A stretch of 39,142 nucleotides of DNA from NCBI GenBank assembly GCA_900767495.1, contig CAAFZH010000096.1:1-39142 (forward strand). The letters are read 5' to 3'. Each line of letters begins with the position of its first letter. Positions within the stretch are counted from its first letter, which is position 1. Both the position numbers and the translations under genes were made by a program. The notes under the pieces are model-generated. The model was not told the origin of the DNA. It worked only from the letters and a program-made list of their open reading frames with translations, and made no database searches. The stretch comes from Clostridia bacterium. GTDB lineage: Bacteria; Bacillota; Clostridia; Christensenellales; Borkfalkiaceae. Positions 23,327 to 31,194 of the stretch are shown piece by piece.

Positions 23327-24172
23327 ATGCTTGATTTTATTCCGCCGTATTTAAAAGAAAAAATAGTCGCCGCGGGAGAAGAAATTTGCGAAGTAAGGTT
23401 GCGTGCCGACTTGCCCGTTTCGGTAACGGTAAACAGTGGCGGGAATGCAGAGCGACGACTGCTGAACAATCGCCTGACCGCAAGCCAGATCGAGGACTGC
23501 GTGATGAAACTTTGCGATTATTCGCTTTTCAGCGTAGAGGAAAGTCTTAAACGCGGGTTTATTACTTCGGAATGCGGCGAAAGGGTGGGAGTGTGCGGCG
23601 AAGTCGTATACGAAAACGGCGAAGTTAAAGGCGTTAAAAATTTTACTTCGCTTTGCGTTCGTTATCCGCGGGCGGTTAAGGGGTGTTCGGATGAGTTTTT
23701 TAGGCGTTATATAAAAAGTAATTCTTCCGTACTCGTGTTTTCTCCGCCGTTCCACGGGAAAACTACTTTTATCCGTGATCTCGGCAGAAATTATTCGGAT
23801 AAACTAAATCTTAACGTTTTGTTCGTGGACGAGCGGTGCGAACTCGTTTTGCCAAGTGCCTATGCGGGTAACTCGTTCGACGTTTTAAAGTACGCGGACA
23901 AACCTTACGGCTTGAATTGCGGCGTAAGAACGCTTAATCCCGACGTTATAATTACGGACGAGTTGACTTGTAAGGAGGATTTCTTCGCGTTACGAAATTG
24001 TGTAAAATCGGGCGTAAAAGCGGTTGCGTCGTTGCATGCCGATAAAATAGAAAACGTTGCAAAAACGCTTGAATATTATGCGATTTATGACGTTTTACCT
24101 TTTGATTTTTTCGTTGAGTTAAACGACTTTAAGGTGAGCGGCGTTTATGACGGGGAGATGAAAAAAATATGA
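23327..24172 (+). CDS. spoIIIAA: stage III sporulation ATPase SpoIIIAA
   Basis: 281 residues, slightly shorter than Bacillus SpoIIIAA (about 307). It is the secretion-type ATPase thought to power the SpoIIIA-SpoIIQ channel that feeds the engulfed forespore. The opening (MLDFIPPYLKEKI, EVRLRADLPVSV) is typical, as are VDERCEL and the Walker B-like DVIITDEL. The Walker A is unusual: SPPFHGKTTFIRD, where the family usually has GPPGxGKTTLLRD, so two glycines are replaced while GKTT is kept. Starts the eight-gene spoIIIA operon; it overlaps spoIIIAB by 4 bp. Confidence 0.93.
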   Translation: MLDFIPPYLKEKIVAAGEEICEVRLRADLPVSVTVNSGGNAERRLLNNRLTASQIEDCVMKLCDYSLFSVEESLKRGFITSECGERVGVCGEVVYENGEVKGVKNFTSLCVRYPRAVKGCSDEFFRRYIKSNSSVLVFSPPFHGKTTFIRDLGRNYSDKLNLNVLFVDERCELVLPSAYAGNSFDVLKYADKPYGLNCGVRTLNPDVIITDELTCKEDFFALRNCVKSGVKAVASLHADKIENVAKTLEYYAIYDVLPFDFFVELNDFKVSGVYDGEMKKI

Positions 24173-24633
24173 ACGTTTTATTCGGTATACTCGCGCTCGT
24201 CGCGCTGACTTACGCGGGTAAAAAATATTCGGACAAGTTTAAAAAGCGGCGCGAATATTACTATTCTTTTTTGTCGTTTTCGCGCGATATGATCGCTAAC
24301 GCCGAATATAAAAAGGATAGCGTAAAAAACGTTGCTCTTAACGAATATTCTTCGGAGGACTTTATGCGGACTTTATCGAGCGAAGGTCTTTTTACGGGCG
24401 AAGGCGCGTACTTTCCGCCATATCTTCAAAAGAGCGAAAAAGAATTTGCAAAAAATTATTTTTTAACCGCGGGTAAAAACGTCGGCAAGGCAGAAAAAGA
24501 TTTTTTAGCCTACGCAGACGAGGTTATTAAGCGAAAGTACGAAGAATGTAATGATAAAGATAGCAAATATTCCGTTCTCGGCGTTAAACTCGGTTTTGCT
24601 TTCGGCGCAATGATTTTTATTTTGGTGTTATGA
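24169..24633 (+). CDS. spoIIIAB: stage III sporulation protein SpoIIIAB
   Basis: 154 residues, close to 170 in Bacillus. An N-terminal helix (MNVLFGILALVALTYAG) and a C-terminal helix (LGVKLGFAFGAMIFILVL) flank a soluble helical domain. It resembles the GspF/type II secretion inner-membrane component in fold. It belongs to the SpoIIIA channel on the mother-cell side. It overlaps both neighbours by 4 bp. Confidence 0.92.
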   Translation: MNVLFGILALVALTYAGKKYSDKFKKRREYYYSFLSFSRDMIANAEYKKDSVKNVALNEYSSEDFMRTLSSEGLFTGEGAYFPPYLQKSEKEFAKNYFLTAGKNVGKAEKDFLAYADEVIKRKYEECNDKDSKYSVLGVKLGFAFGAMIFILVL

Positions 24634-24827
24634 GTATAGACGTAATTTTTAAACTTGCCGCGCTCGGCATACTGATAACCGTCGTGTGTCAGATACTTAA
24701 AAAATCGGATAGGGACGACCTTGCAACTCTGGTGAGTCTGGCGGGGCTTATTATCGCGCTTACCATGGTTATCGGTATGATAAGCGAGTTGTTCGAGTCG
24801 ATAAAGACCATTTTCAGCCTGTACTAA
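24630..24827 (+). CDS. spoIIIAC: stage III sporulation protein SpoIIIAC
   Basis: 65 residues, two membrane helices (IIFKLAALGILITVVCQIL-like and LVSLAGLIIALTMVIGMI). Size and KKSDRDDLATLVSLAG match SpoIIIAC, whose helix pair is related to the beginning of SpoIIIAD. Membrane part of the feeding channel. One base separates its stop from the spoIIIAD ATG. Confidence 0.92.
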   Translation: MSIDVIFKLAALGILITVVCQILKKSDRDDLATLVSLAGLIIALTMVIGMISELFESIKTIFSLY

Positions 24828-24828
24828 T

Positions 24829-25212
24829 ATGGAACTTATAAAAATAGCGGCGGTCGGCGTCGTATGCTCGCTCGTCGTGGTGTATCTTAAAAATTCCGAC
24901 AGTCAACTTGCGGGATTAGCGACGGTTGCGTCGGGCGTTTTGTTGCTGATTTTAACGGTCGGATACGCGGCGGACTTTCTTTCGCTGCTTACTTCGCTCG
25001 GCGATTACGCGCAAACTGGCGGACAAGTTGTAAAAATCGTAATAAAAATTTTAGGAATATCTTATCTCGTCGAGTTTACCGCCGACGTAATTGACGACAT
25101 GGGTCTTAAAAGCGTATCGGACAAGGTTGTGCTTGCGGGTAAAATACTCATTATTACGGCGGCTTTTCCCGTAATAGAGAATTTAATTAAAATAGTAATA
25201 AATCTTTTATAA
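24829..25212 (+). CDS. spoIIIAD: stage III sporulation protein SpoIIIAD
   Basis: 127 residues with about four membrane helices; the first half repeats the SpoIIIAC pattern (LKNSDSQLAGLATVASGVLLL). EFTADVIDDMGLKSVSDKVVLAGKILIITAAFPVIENL is the typical SpoIIIAD C-terminal half. Stop and the next start share the A of TAATG. Confidence 0.93.
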   Translation: MELIKIAAVGVVCSLVVVYLKNSDSQLAGLATVASGVLLLILTVGYAADFLSLLTSLGDYAQTGGQVVKIVIKILGISYLVEFTADVIDDMGLKSVSDKVVLAGKILIITAAFPVIENLIKIVINLL

Positions 25213-26408
25213 TGAAACGACGAATTTTTATGGCGTTGATAATAGTTGCGTTAATTTTTTTCGGCGACTTTTATACGGTTTTTGCCGACGGCGAAAACGG
25301 CAAAAACGGCGCGCAGTCGGAGGCGATAGCCTCTCTCGAAGATAATATTTCGCAGATTACCGAAAGCGTGGATTTCGGCGAAATGGAAAAATTTATCGAC
25401 GATATAAGCGGTTTTACGGACGAAAAATTATCGGTGAAGGACATAGTTTATAAATTCGTCAGGGGAGAGTCGGTGGTGGAATATCAAACGGTTTTTAAAT
25501 ACGTAGGTTCGCTTTTGTTTGCCGAAGTTAAAAGCCGTTTACCGGCATTACTTTCTTTGTTTTCGGTATTATTGCTTTGTTCTTTGCTGGGGTGTTTAAA
25601 TACCGAAAGGCTCGGTTCGGGAGTGGGGGAGATCGTTCATTTCGTCGGGTACGCCGCTATCGTTACAACCGTTACCGCGCTTTGCTATTCGCTCGTTTCG
25701 TCCGCATTAAGCGCGGTAGATAAAGTTTCGTCGGTAGTGCAGGCGGTTTTTCCCGCGTTGCTTGCTTTAATGATTTCTACCGGGGCGACAGCGCAGGCGG
25801 CGTTATATAGCCCCACTGCTTTATTTATCGACGGCTTTACCACTATTTTCATTAAAAATTTTACTTTTCCCTGCGTTTTGGCGATGCTTGCTTTAAGCGT
25901 TGTTGCAAACATAACTAAAACCGTAAAATTAAAGGGATTTATTGATTTTTTATCGGGTATTATGAAATGGGGAATAGGTCTTGCGGCTACCGTTTTTTCG
26001 TTATTTTTAACCGTAAAAGGGATAAGCGGCGGACTTGCCGACGGCGTTACCGTAAGAACGCTTAAATACGCGCTTAATTCGTCCGTCCCGTTGGTCGGGG
26101 GAATATTAAGCGGCGGCGCGGACGTAGTCGTTGCCGCCGCCTCGCTAGTCAGGGGCGCGCTCGGTCTTACTACGCTCGTTATAGTTTTCGGCGTCGTTTT
26201 AATGCCGGTTATAAAAATCGCCGCGCTTACTTTGGCTTTAAGGGTAGTAAACGCCGTGGCGCAACCCTTTTCAAGCGACAGGGTTTATTCCTTTATAAAT
26301 TCGGCGGTGTCTGTTTTGCATCACGCGCTTGCAGGACTTTTGCTTGCAACGCTTATGTACGTAGTTACGATAATTATGATTGTGTTGTCTGTTCAGGCGG
26401 TGTTTTAA
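25212..26408 (+). CDS. spoIIIAE: stage III sporulation protein SpoIIIAE
   Basis: 398 residues, the usual length. An N-terminal signal-type helix (IFMALIIVALIFFGDFYTVFA) is followed by a short soluble segment and about seven membrane helices from residue 110 on. GATAQAALYSPTA, LLSGILKW-type FLSGIMKWGIGLAATVFSLFLTVKGISGG and VPLVGGILSGGADVV are family signatures. It is the large polytopic membrane component of the SpoIIIA complex. It overlaps spoIIIAD by one base. Confidence 0.95.
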   Translation: MKRRIFMALIIVALIFFGDFYTVFADGENGKNGAQSEAIASLEDNISQITESVDFGEMEKFIDDISGFTDEKLSVKDIVYKFVRGESVVEYQTVFKYVGSLLFAEVKSRLPALLSLFSVLLLCSLLGCLNTERLGSGVGEIVHFVGYAAIVTTVTALCYSLVSSALSAVDKVSSVVQAVFPALLALMISTGATAQAALYSPTALFIDGFTTIFIKNFTFPCVLAMLALSVVANITKTVKLKGFIDFLSGIMKWGIGLAATVFSLFLTVKGISGGLADGVTVRTLKYALNSSVPLVGGILSGGADVVVAAASLVRGALGLTTLVIVFGVVLMPVIKIAALTLALRVVNAVAQPFSSDRVYSFINSAVSVLHHALAGLLLATLMYVVTIIMIVLSVQAVF

Positions 26409-26409
26409 T

Positions 26410-26874
26410 ATGAAAAGTTACGTTACTTTAATTTTGGTTGCCTGCGTGTGCGTGTCGCTTGCCGAACTCATACTTCCGCAAGGCAAGATTAAAAAATGCG
26501 CTTGCGTGGCGTTATCCGCCGTGTTTGCGCTTACCGCGGCGTATCCGCTTGCCAAAAACGAAATAAGCGAGAGTTTTTCTTACGCTTTCGGCGAGGTTTC
26601 GTCCGTAGAGTACGACAAAGCGGTGAATGACGTTATAGAAGATAATATTAAGACGAGTTACGCCAAAGGCGTAAAAAGCAGGTTGCTCGACGTTGATCTC
26701 GTTGCGGAACGGGTAGAAGTCGAATATTGTCGAGGACTAATAGAGAAAATAGATATTTATTTGAGCAACGCGGTATTTACCGACGAAAGCAAGCATATAG
26801 ATAATAACGTGATTGCGGATTACGTGTGCAAAGAACTGAATCTGGACCGAGGGAAGGTGAGCGTTTATGCCTGA
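26410..26874 (+). CDS. spoIIIAF: stage III sporulation protein SpoIIIAF
   Basis: 154 residues. Two N-terminal membrane helices (SYVTLILVACVCVSLAELILP and CACVALSAVFALTAAYPL) and a soluble ring-building-like domain. I chose ATG 26410, one base after the spoIIIAE stop; a longer frame starts inside spoIIIAE and has no family support. It overlaps spoIIIAG by 8 bp. Confidence 0.9.
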   Translation: MKSYVTLILVACVCVSLAELILPQGKIKKCACVALSAVFALTAAYPLAKNEISESFSYAFGEVSSVEYDKAVNDVIEDNIKTSYAKGVKSRLLDVDLVAERVEVEYCRGLIEKIDIYLSNAVFTDESKHIDNNVIADYVCKELNLDRGKVSVYA

Positions 26875-27346
26875 AAAAAATCCGAAATTCAAACTTAAAA
26901 CCGAATACCTTTTAATAGTCGCTTTAATTGCGGCGATAGTGCTTGCTGCGGCGTTTTCGTTCGGTAAATCTTCAAGCAAAAATACCGCGACGGTAAGCGA
27001 AACCGACCGCTACGTATCTTCGCTCGAAAACAAGTTGCAAAGCGTGATATCGGGCATAAAGGGTGCGGGGAAGTCTTCGGTGGTAATTACGGTAAACGGC
27101 GCGATTTCGTCGGTCGTGGCGGTGGACGAAAAAACCGTGGAAGAAAACGGTAGAAAAACCACCACCGTTTCTACGGTGATGTCGGGCGGCAAGCCCGTTA
27201 TACTCGGCGAAAAATATCCCGAAATCGCGGGGGTTCTGGTTGTGGCAAAAGGCGCGGACGATATAACGGTTAAAATGGCGATTTTAAACGCCGTAACCGT
27301 CGCGCTCGGCGTTAATTGTAATAAAGTGCAAATTTTAGCACGTTAA
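26867..27346 (+). CDS. spoIIIAG: stage III sporulation protein SpoIIIAG
   Basis: 159 residues: one N-terminal membrane helix (TEYLLIVALIAAIVLAAAF), a linker, and a ring-building domain (LENKLQSVISGIKGAGKSSVVITV...GVLVVAKGADDITVKMAILNAV). In Bacillus it forms a large ring in the intermembrane space. It overlaps spoIIIAF and is 15 bp before spoIIIAH. Confidence 0.93.
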   Translation: MPEKNPKFKLKTEYLLIVALIAAIVLAAAFSFGKSSSKNTATVSETDRYVSSLENKLQSVISGIKGAGKSSVVITVNGAISSVVAVDEKTVEENGRKTTTVSTVMSGGKPVILGEKYPEIAGVLVVAKGADDITVKMAILNAVTVALGVNCNKVQILAR

Positions 27347-27361
27347 ATAAGGAGTAACATT

Positions 27362-27838
27362 ATGTCCAAGAAAAAGAAAATCATCGTTTTAAGTTGTATG
27401 ATCGCATTGCTCGTAACGACTGCGGTACTCAACTTCGTACTGTCCTCTTCCGTTCTCGGAACGAACGCAGACGCCACGCCTACCGCATCTTACTTTACCG
27501 AAGTAAGAAACACGCGTAATTCGTCAAGAAACAAGCAACTTGCCCAAATTGACGAAATAATATCGTCCGCCGAAAACGATTCCGATACGAAGAAAGAGGC
27601 GCTCGATATGAAACTCAGACTCGCCGCTATTATGGAACAAGAGAATTTGCTTGAAAACCTCATCAAGAGCAAAGGTTACGGCGAAGTTGCCGTTACTGTG
27701 GGGCTTACTTCCGATAACGTAAGTATTATCGTAAAAGACGCGGATTTCACGCAGGACGACGCGATTATTATCTATACTCTTTGTGAAAACGAGTTAAAAG
27801 CGTCCCCCGAAAACGTTTATATACAAGCAATTTCGTAA
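27362..27838 (+). CDS. spoIIIAH: stage III sporulation protein SpoIIIAH
   Basis: 158 residues, shorter than Bacillus SpoIIIAH (218). It has an N-terminal membrane helix (IIVLSCMIALLVTTAVLNFVL), a variable linker and a YscJ/FliF-like ring-building domain ending SPENVYIQAIS. It binds forespore SpoIIQ to join the two membranes. No spoIIQ is present in this window. AAGGAG precedes the ATG. It is the last gene of the operon. Confidence 0.93.
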   Translation: MSKKKKIIVLSCMIALLVTTAVLNFVLSSSVLGTNADATPTASYFTEVRNTRNSSRNKQLAQIDEIISSAENDSDTKKEALDMKLRLAAIMEQENLLENLIKSKGYGEVAVTVGLTSDNVSIIVKDADFTQDDAIIIYTLCENELKASPENVYIQAIS

Positions 27839-27845
27839 AAACACT

Positions 27846-27873
27846 TTGCAAATTTAATATTATGTGATATAAT
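27846..27873 (+). promoter_or_regulatory. SigA-type extended -10 promoter of the Asp23-nusB operon
   Basis: TTGCAA (27846-27851), 16-bp spacer, TGATATAAT with an extended TGn and TATAAT at 27868-27873. Predicted start is near 27880. Confidence 0.7.
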
Positions 27874-27904
27874 ATTAACGAAGAGTCTTATTTTTCGTTA
27901 ATAT
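27872..27904 (+). repeat. 11-bp inverted repeat overlapping the -10 and start site
   Basis: ATATTAACGAA (27872-27882) and TTCGTTAATAT (27894-27904), 11-base gap. The left arm begins in the -10 and covers the predicted start, so it reads as a candidate operator more than a transcript hairpin. Confidence 0.5.
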
Positions 27905-27924
27905 ACGACCAAAGAGGTGATAGT

Positions 27925-28272
27925 ATGTACAAAGGTAACTTCGAAAAATCGGGCAAAGGCAAAGTCGTTTATAATACGGGCATAGTCAAGGGTATAGTTA
28001 AACTCGCCGTAGAGGACGTCGCCGGGGTTGCCATACAAAATAAAAGGTCGCCTAAAAAGTCTGCGAACTGTATCAAAGTCGAAGTTTCGAGCGGAAGTAT
28101 AAACGTAAACGTTTCAGTTGACGTGTACTACGGTTACTCGATACCCGACGTGGTGTACGATATACAAAAGAATATAAAACACAGCGTAGAATCTATGTCT
28201 AAATACCGCATAGGTAACGTAGACGTAAGAGTGGACGGGGTTATCTTCCCCGAGGAAAATGCAATAAACTGA
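27925..28272 (+). CDS. Asp23/Gls24-family protein (YqhY-like)
   Basis: 115 residues, DUF322/Asp23 family. GIVKGIVKLAVEDVAGVA at the start and VNVSVDVYYGYSIPDVVYDIQKNIKHSVESMS...VDVRVDGVIFPE are the family pattern. In Bacillus yqhY lies directly upstream of nusB, and YqhY has been linked to control of acetyl-CoA carboxylase/lipid synthesis. An AGAGGTG ribosome-binding site precedes the ATG. The same order here supports a YqhY orthologue. Confidence 0.9.
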   Translation: MYKGNFEKSGKGKVVYNTGIVKGIVKLAVEDVAGVAIQNKRSPKKSANCIKVEVSSGSINVNVSVDVYYGYSIPDVVYDIQKNIKHSVESMSKYRIGNVDVRVDGVIFPEENAIN

Positions 28273-28277
28273 CTTAC

Positions 28278-28316
28278 GTCGGCGCGGGCGAAACTGCAAT
28301 TTCGCCCGCGCCCGAC
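28278..28316 (+). other. very stable hairpin between Asp23-like gene and nusB
   Basis: A stem of 13 perfect, mostly G-C pairs (28281-28293 with 28300-28312), extended by GTC/GAC across one bulged C; the loop is CTGCAA. It is followed by TCCG, not a U-run, and ends 17 bp before the nusB ATG. Possibly an mRNA-processing or stability element. Confidence 0.6.
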
Positions 28317-28333
28317 TCCGTTAAAAGGACGAT

Positions 28334-28738
28334 ATGAGAAGAGATGCGAGAGAGGCGGCGTATAAAATACTTTACGCCGAACGCTATAACGCGGAAGCAA
28401 AGAGCGACGAACAATTTAAAAACGAAATTTATTCCGGATTGAAACTCGGCGATGCCGATAAAAAATTTGCGGACGAACTTATACTTTCGGCAAACGAACA
28501 CTTGGACGAAATAGAAGATATAATTGCTAAATACGCCAAAGGTTACAGCGTGGACAGGTTATATTCCACCGACAGGTGCGCTTTAACGCTCGCCATAACC
28601 GAAATGAAATATCAAAAAGACATACCGCCCGTAGTTACCGTGGACGAGGCTTTGTATCTTGTCAGGAAATATTCCACGGAGGAGAGCCTTAAATTCGTAA
28701 ACGGCATACTCGCGGCGATAATAAAAGGCGAAAATTAA
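28334..28738 (+). CDS. nusB: transcription antitermination factor NusB
   Basis: 134 residues, all-helical NusB that with S10 (NusE) promotes rRNA antitermination. The N-terminal RRDAREAAYKILYAERYN and the C-terminal TVDEALYLVRKYSTEESLKFVNGILAAI (EAVELAKKFS...FVNGVL in others) are diagnostic. AAAGGA precedes the ATG. It follows the Asp23-like gene and is one base ahead of folD, the standard Firmicute order. Confidence 0.96.
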   Translation: MRRDAREAAYKILYAERYNAEAKSDEQFKNEIYSGLKLGDADKKFADELILSANEHLDEIEDIIAKYAKGYSVDRLYSTDRCALTLAITEMKYQKDIPPVVTVDEALYLVRKYSTEESLKFVNGILAAIIKGEN

Positions 28739-28739
28739 A

Positions 28740-29594
28740 ATGGAAATTATAGACGGAAAACTCGTTTCTTCCGCGGTAAAGGAAGATCTTAAAGAAAAAA
28801 TAGCCGCCGCTTACGAAAAATACGGCAAAAAATTCAGACTGTCGGTAATTATAGTCGGCAACGATCCCGCGTCCGAAATTTACGTCAGGAACAAGCGTAA
28901 GGCTTGCGAGACAGTGGGCATAGAATCCGATACTATCGCTTTAGACGATAACGCCGATGACGAGAGTTTGCAAAGTTTGATAAAATCGCTTGCCGCCGAC
29001 GAAAGCGTGGATGGCATACTCGTTCAACTGCCGCTGCCGGAAGGTCTTGACGAAAAGGCGGCGCTTGCGCTTATTCCGCCCGAAAAGGACGTCGACGGTT
29101 TTTCCGCCTGTAACGTGGGTAAACTTACGACTTTCGCTCCCGACGCGATAAAGGCCTGTACCCCTTACGGAATGATGAAATTGCTCGATTACTATAAAAT
29201 CGAACTTGCAGGCAAGCACGCGGTCGTTGTCGGCAGGAGTAATATAGTCGGCAAACCTATGGCTTTGTTGTTATTGCAAAGAGATTGTACGGTAACCGTA
29301 TGCCACAGCAAAACTCGGAATTTGGCCGAAATTACTCGTCAGGCGGATATTTTGGTGTGTGCGGTAGGCAAGAAACACTTGATCACAGCCGATATGGTAA
29401 AAGACGGCGCGGTCGTGTTGGATGCAGGCATTAACAGGGTGGACGGCAAAATTTACGGGGACTGCGACTTTGACGGGGTGAAAGACAAGGTTAGTTATAT
29501 TACTCCCGTACCGGGCGGCGTAGGACCTATGACCGTAGCGACTTTGCTTTGTAATACCTACGAAGCGGGTATGAGAAAGATAAATGGACGATAA
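28740..29594 (+). CDS. folD: methylenetetrahydrofolate dehydrogenase/cyclohydrolase
   Basis: 284 residues. FolD interconverts 5,10-methylene-, methenyl- and 10-formyl-tetrahydrofolate. Motifs: SEIYVRNKRKACETVGI with the catalytic Lys, DGILVQLPLPEGLDE, PEKDVDGF, the Rossmann segment VVVGRSNIVGKPMALLLL, and the C-terminal PGGVGPMTVATLL. It overlaps ispA by 11 bp; in Bacillus xseA and xseB lie between folD and ispA, but here they do not. Confidence 0.97.
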   Translation: MEIIDGKLVSSAVKEDLKEKIAAAYEKYGKKFRLSVIIVGNDPASEIYVRNKRKACETVGIESDTIALDDNADDESLQSLIKSLAADESVDGILVQLPLPEGLDEKAALALIPPEKDVDGFSACNVGKLTTFAPDAIKACTPYGMMKLLDYYKIELAGKHAVVVGRSNIVGKPMALLLLQRDCTVTVCHSKTRNLAEITRQADILVCAVGKKHLITADMVKDGAVVLDAGINRVDGKIYGDCDFDGVKDKVSYITPVPGGVGPMTVATLLCNTYEAGMRKINGR

Positions 29595-30459
29595 AATTTT
29601 CGACGGCGAGTATTCGAGATATTTAAACGCGTTTTTAAATTACGCCGAGCAGGTTTTTTCTTCGGTAAAAACCAACTCGGAACTAGCCGAGGCGATGAAG
29701 TACAGTTTTTTTGCAGGCGGCAAAAGAATTCGTCCCGTCTTAATGCTTGCTTGCGCGGAGAAATTGAACGGTAATTATGAAAAAGTTTTGCCGTTTGCTT
29801 TTTCGCTCGAGGCTACGCATACTTATTCGCTCGTACACGACGATTTACCCGCTTTGGATAACGACGTTTTGCGTAGAGGAAAACCTACTTGCCACGTAAA
29901 ATACGGCGAGGCAACTGCCGTTTTAGCAGGGGACGGACTTTTAAATCTGGCGTTTGAACACGTTTTAAGCGTTATTTCAGGCGAAAGAGAAATAACGGCT
30001 GCTCGCGCGTTGGCGGAATATTCGGGCTGTCGCGGAATGCTCGGCGGACAGGCGTCGGATATAGAACACGAAAAGTCGGCCGATTGTTCAGTCGAAACGC
30101 TTAACGAAATTTATGCGCTTAAAACGGGTAAGTTTTTAACGTTGCCGTTTTTAATTCCGAGTATAATTTACGCTCCCGATTTAAGCGGACAGGCGATTGC
30201 TTTCGGTGAAAAATTCGGTCGATTTTTTCAATTCGCCGACGACTTGTCGGACGTGGTGTTAAGTAGTAAAGAAACAGGTAAAAGCGCGGGTAAGGACGAA
30301 AAGTCGGGCAAACTTACGGCAGTAAAAGTTTACGGTTTAAGCGGTGTAAAAGAGTGTTTAACCGAACTTTCCGATGAGTTGCAAGAATTATCAAAACCAT
30401 TTATAAATTCAGCGTTTTTTCAATGTTTTATTAAACGCTTAACGAAAGGTTTGATATGA
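29584..30459 (+). CDS. ispA: farnesyl diphosphate synthase (polyprenyl synthetase)
   Basis: 291 residues, the short-chain trans-prenyl transferase family. GGKRIRPVLMLAC near residue 45, the first Asp-rich motif HDDLPALDND near residue 84, and the second FADDLSDV are all present. Residues ahead of the first motif (THTYSLVHDDLP) fit a C15 FPP synthase of the Gram-positive type, though GGPP synthesis cannot be excluded. It uses IPP from the MEP pathway, of which ispG is also in this window. dxs, its Bacillus neighbour, is missing. ATGA overlap with tlyA. Confidence 0.93.
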   Translation: MDDKIFDGEYSRYLNAFLNYAEQVFSSVKTNSELAEAMKYSFFAGGKRIRPVLMLACAEKLNGNYEKVLPFAFSLEATHTYSLVHDDLPALDNDVLRRGKPTCHVKYGEATAVLAGDGLLNLAFEHVLSVISGEREITAARALAEYSGCRGMLGGQASDIEHEKSADCSVETLNEIYALKTGKFLTLPFLIPSIIYAPDLSGQAIAFGEKFGRFFQFADDLSDVVLSSKETGKSAGKDEKSGKLTAVKVYGLSGVKECLTELSDELQELSKPFINSAFFQCFIKRLTKGLI

Positions 30460-31175
30460 GGGCGGACGCTTATCTGGCAAAAACGGGTCGCTACCCGTCA
30501 AGAAATAAAGCGGCGGAGGCGATTGCGCGTGGAGAGGTGTTTGCGGACGGTAAAGTAGTAAAAAAACCGTCGCAGGAAATCTCGGAAGGCGCGGAAATAA
30601 CGATCAGCGAAACGGCGGAAAATTTCGCGTCTAACGGCGGATTTAAACTGCAAAAGGCTTTTAAAGATTTTTCGCTTGACGTACACGGACTTTCCTGTGT
30701 CGACGTCGGCGCAAGCAACGGCGGTTTTACCGATTGTTTACTGCGCAACGGCGCGCGCAAGGTGTTTGCGGTAGACGTGGGCGAAAATCAATTTTCAAAA
30801 GAACTTGCCGCAAACGCAAAAGTCGTTGTTATAGACAATTTCAACGCTCGCGATTTAAGTGTGGAAACGCTCGGCGAAAAGGTTGATTTTGCTACTTGCG
30901 ACGTGAGTTTTATTTCTTTGACCTACGTGTTAAAGCCTGTTTACGACGTTTTGACCGACGGCGGAAGTTCGATTGCTTTAATCAAACCGCAATTTGAGTG
31001 CGGCAAAAAGCAATTAAACAAAAACGGCGTCGTAACCGACGAAAAGGCAAGAAAAGGTGCGGTAGATAAAATTTCCGATTACGCAAAGGCGGTAGGGTTT
31101 TCCGTACTCGGAGTTACGAACGCACCCATAAAACGAGATAAAAACGTGGAATATCTTATATATTTAAGAAAATAA
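30456..31175 (+). CDS. tlyA: TlyA-family rRNA 2'-O-methyltransferase
   Basis: 239 residues: an N-terminal S4 RNA-binding domain (MRADAYLAKTGRYPSRNKAAEAIARGEVFADGK, residues 1-60) and an FtsJ/RrmJ-like methyltransferase (CVDVGASNGGFTDCLLRNGA, then ATCDVSFISLTYVL and ALIKPQFE). TlyA proteins methylate ribose in 16S and/or 23S rRNA (capreomycin target) and some were once called haemolysins. The order ispA-tlyA-nadK-argR-recN is common in Clostridia. Confidence 0.93.
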   Translation: MRADAYLAKTGRYPSRNKAAEAIARGEVFADGKVVKKPSQEISEGAEITISETAENFASNGGFKLQKAFKDFSLDVHGLSCVDVGASNGGFTDCLLRNGARKVFAVDVGENQFSKELAANAKVVVIDNFNARDLSVETLGEKVDFATCDVSFISLTYVLKPVYDVLTDGGSSIALIKPQFECGKKQLNKNGVVTDEKARKGAVDKISDYAKAVGFSVLGVTNAPIKRDKNVEYLIYLRK

Positions 31176-31194
31176 ATTCGTAAAGGGTTAAATA

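Noticed and set aside
26380..26409. Earlier start for spoIIIAF inside spoIIIAE
   Set aside because: The extra residues do not fit the family, and ATG 26410 follows the spoIIIAE stop by one base.
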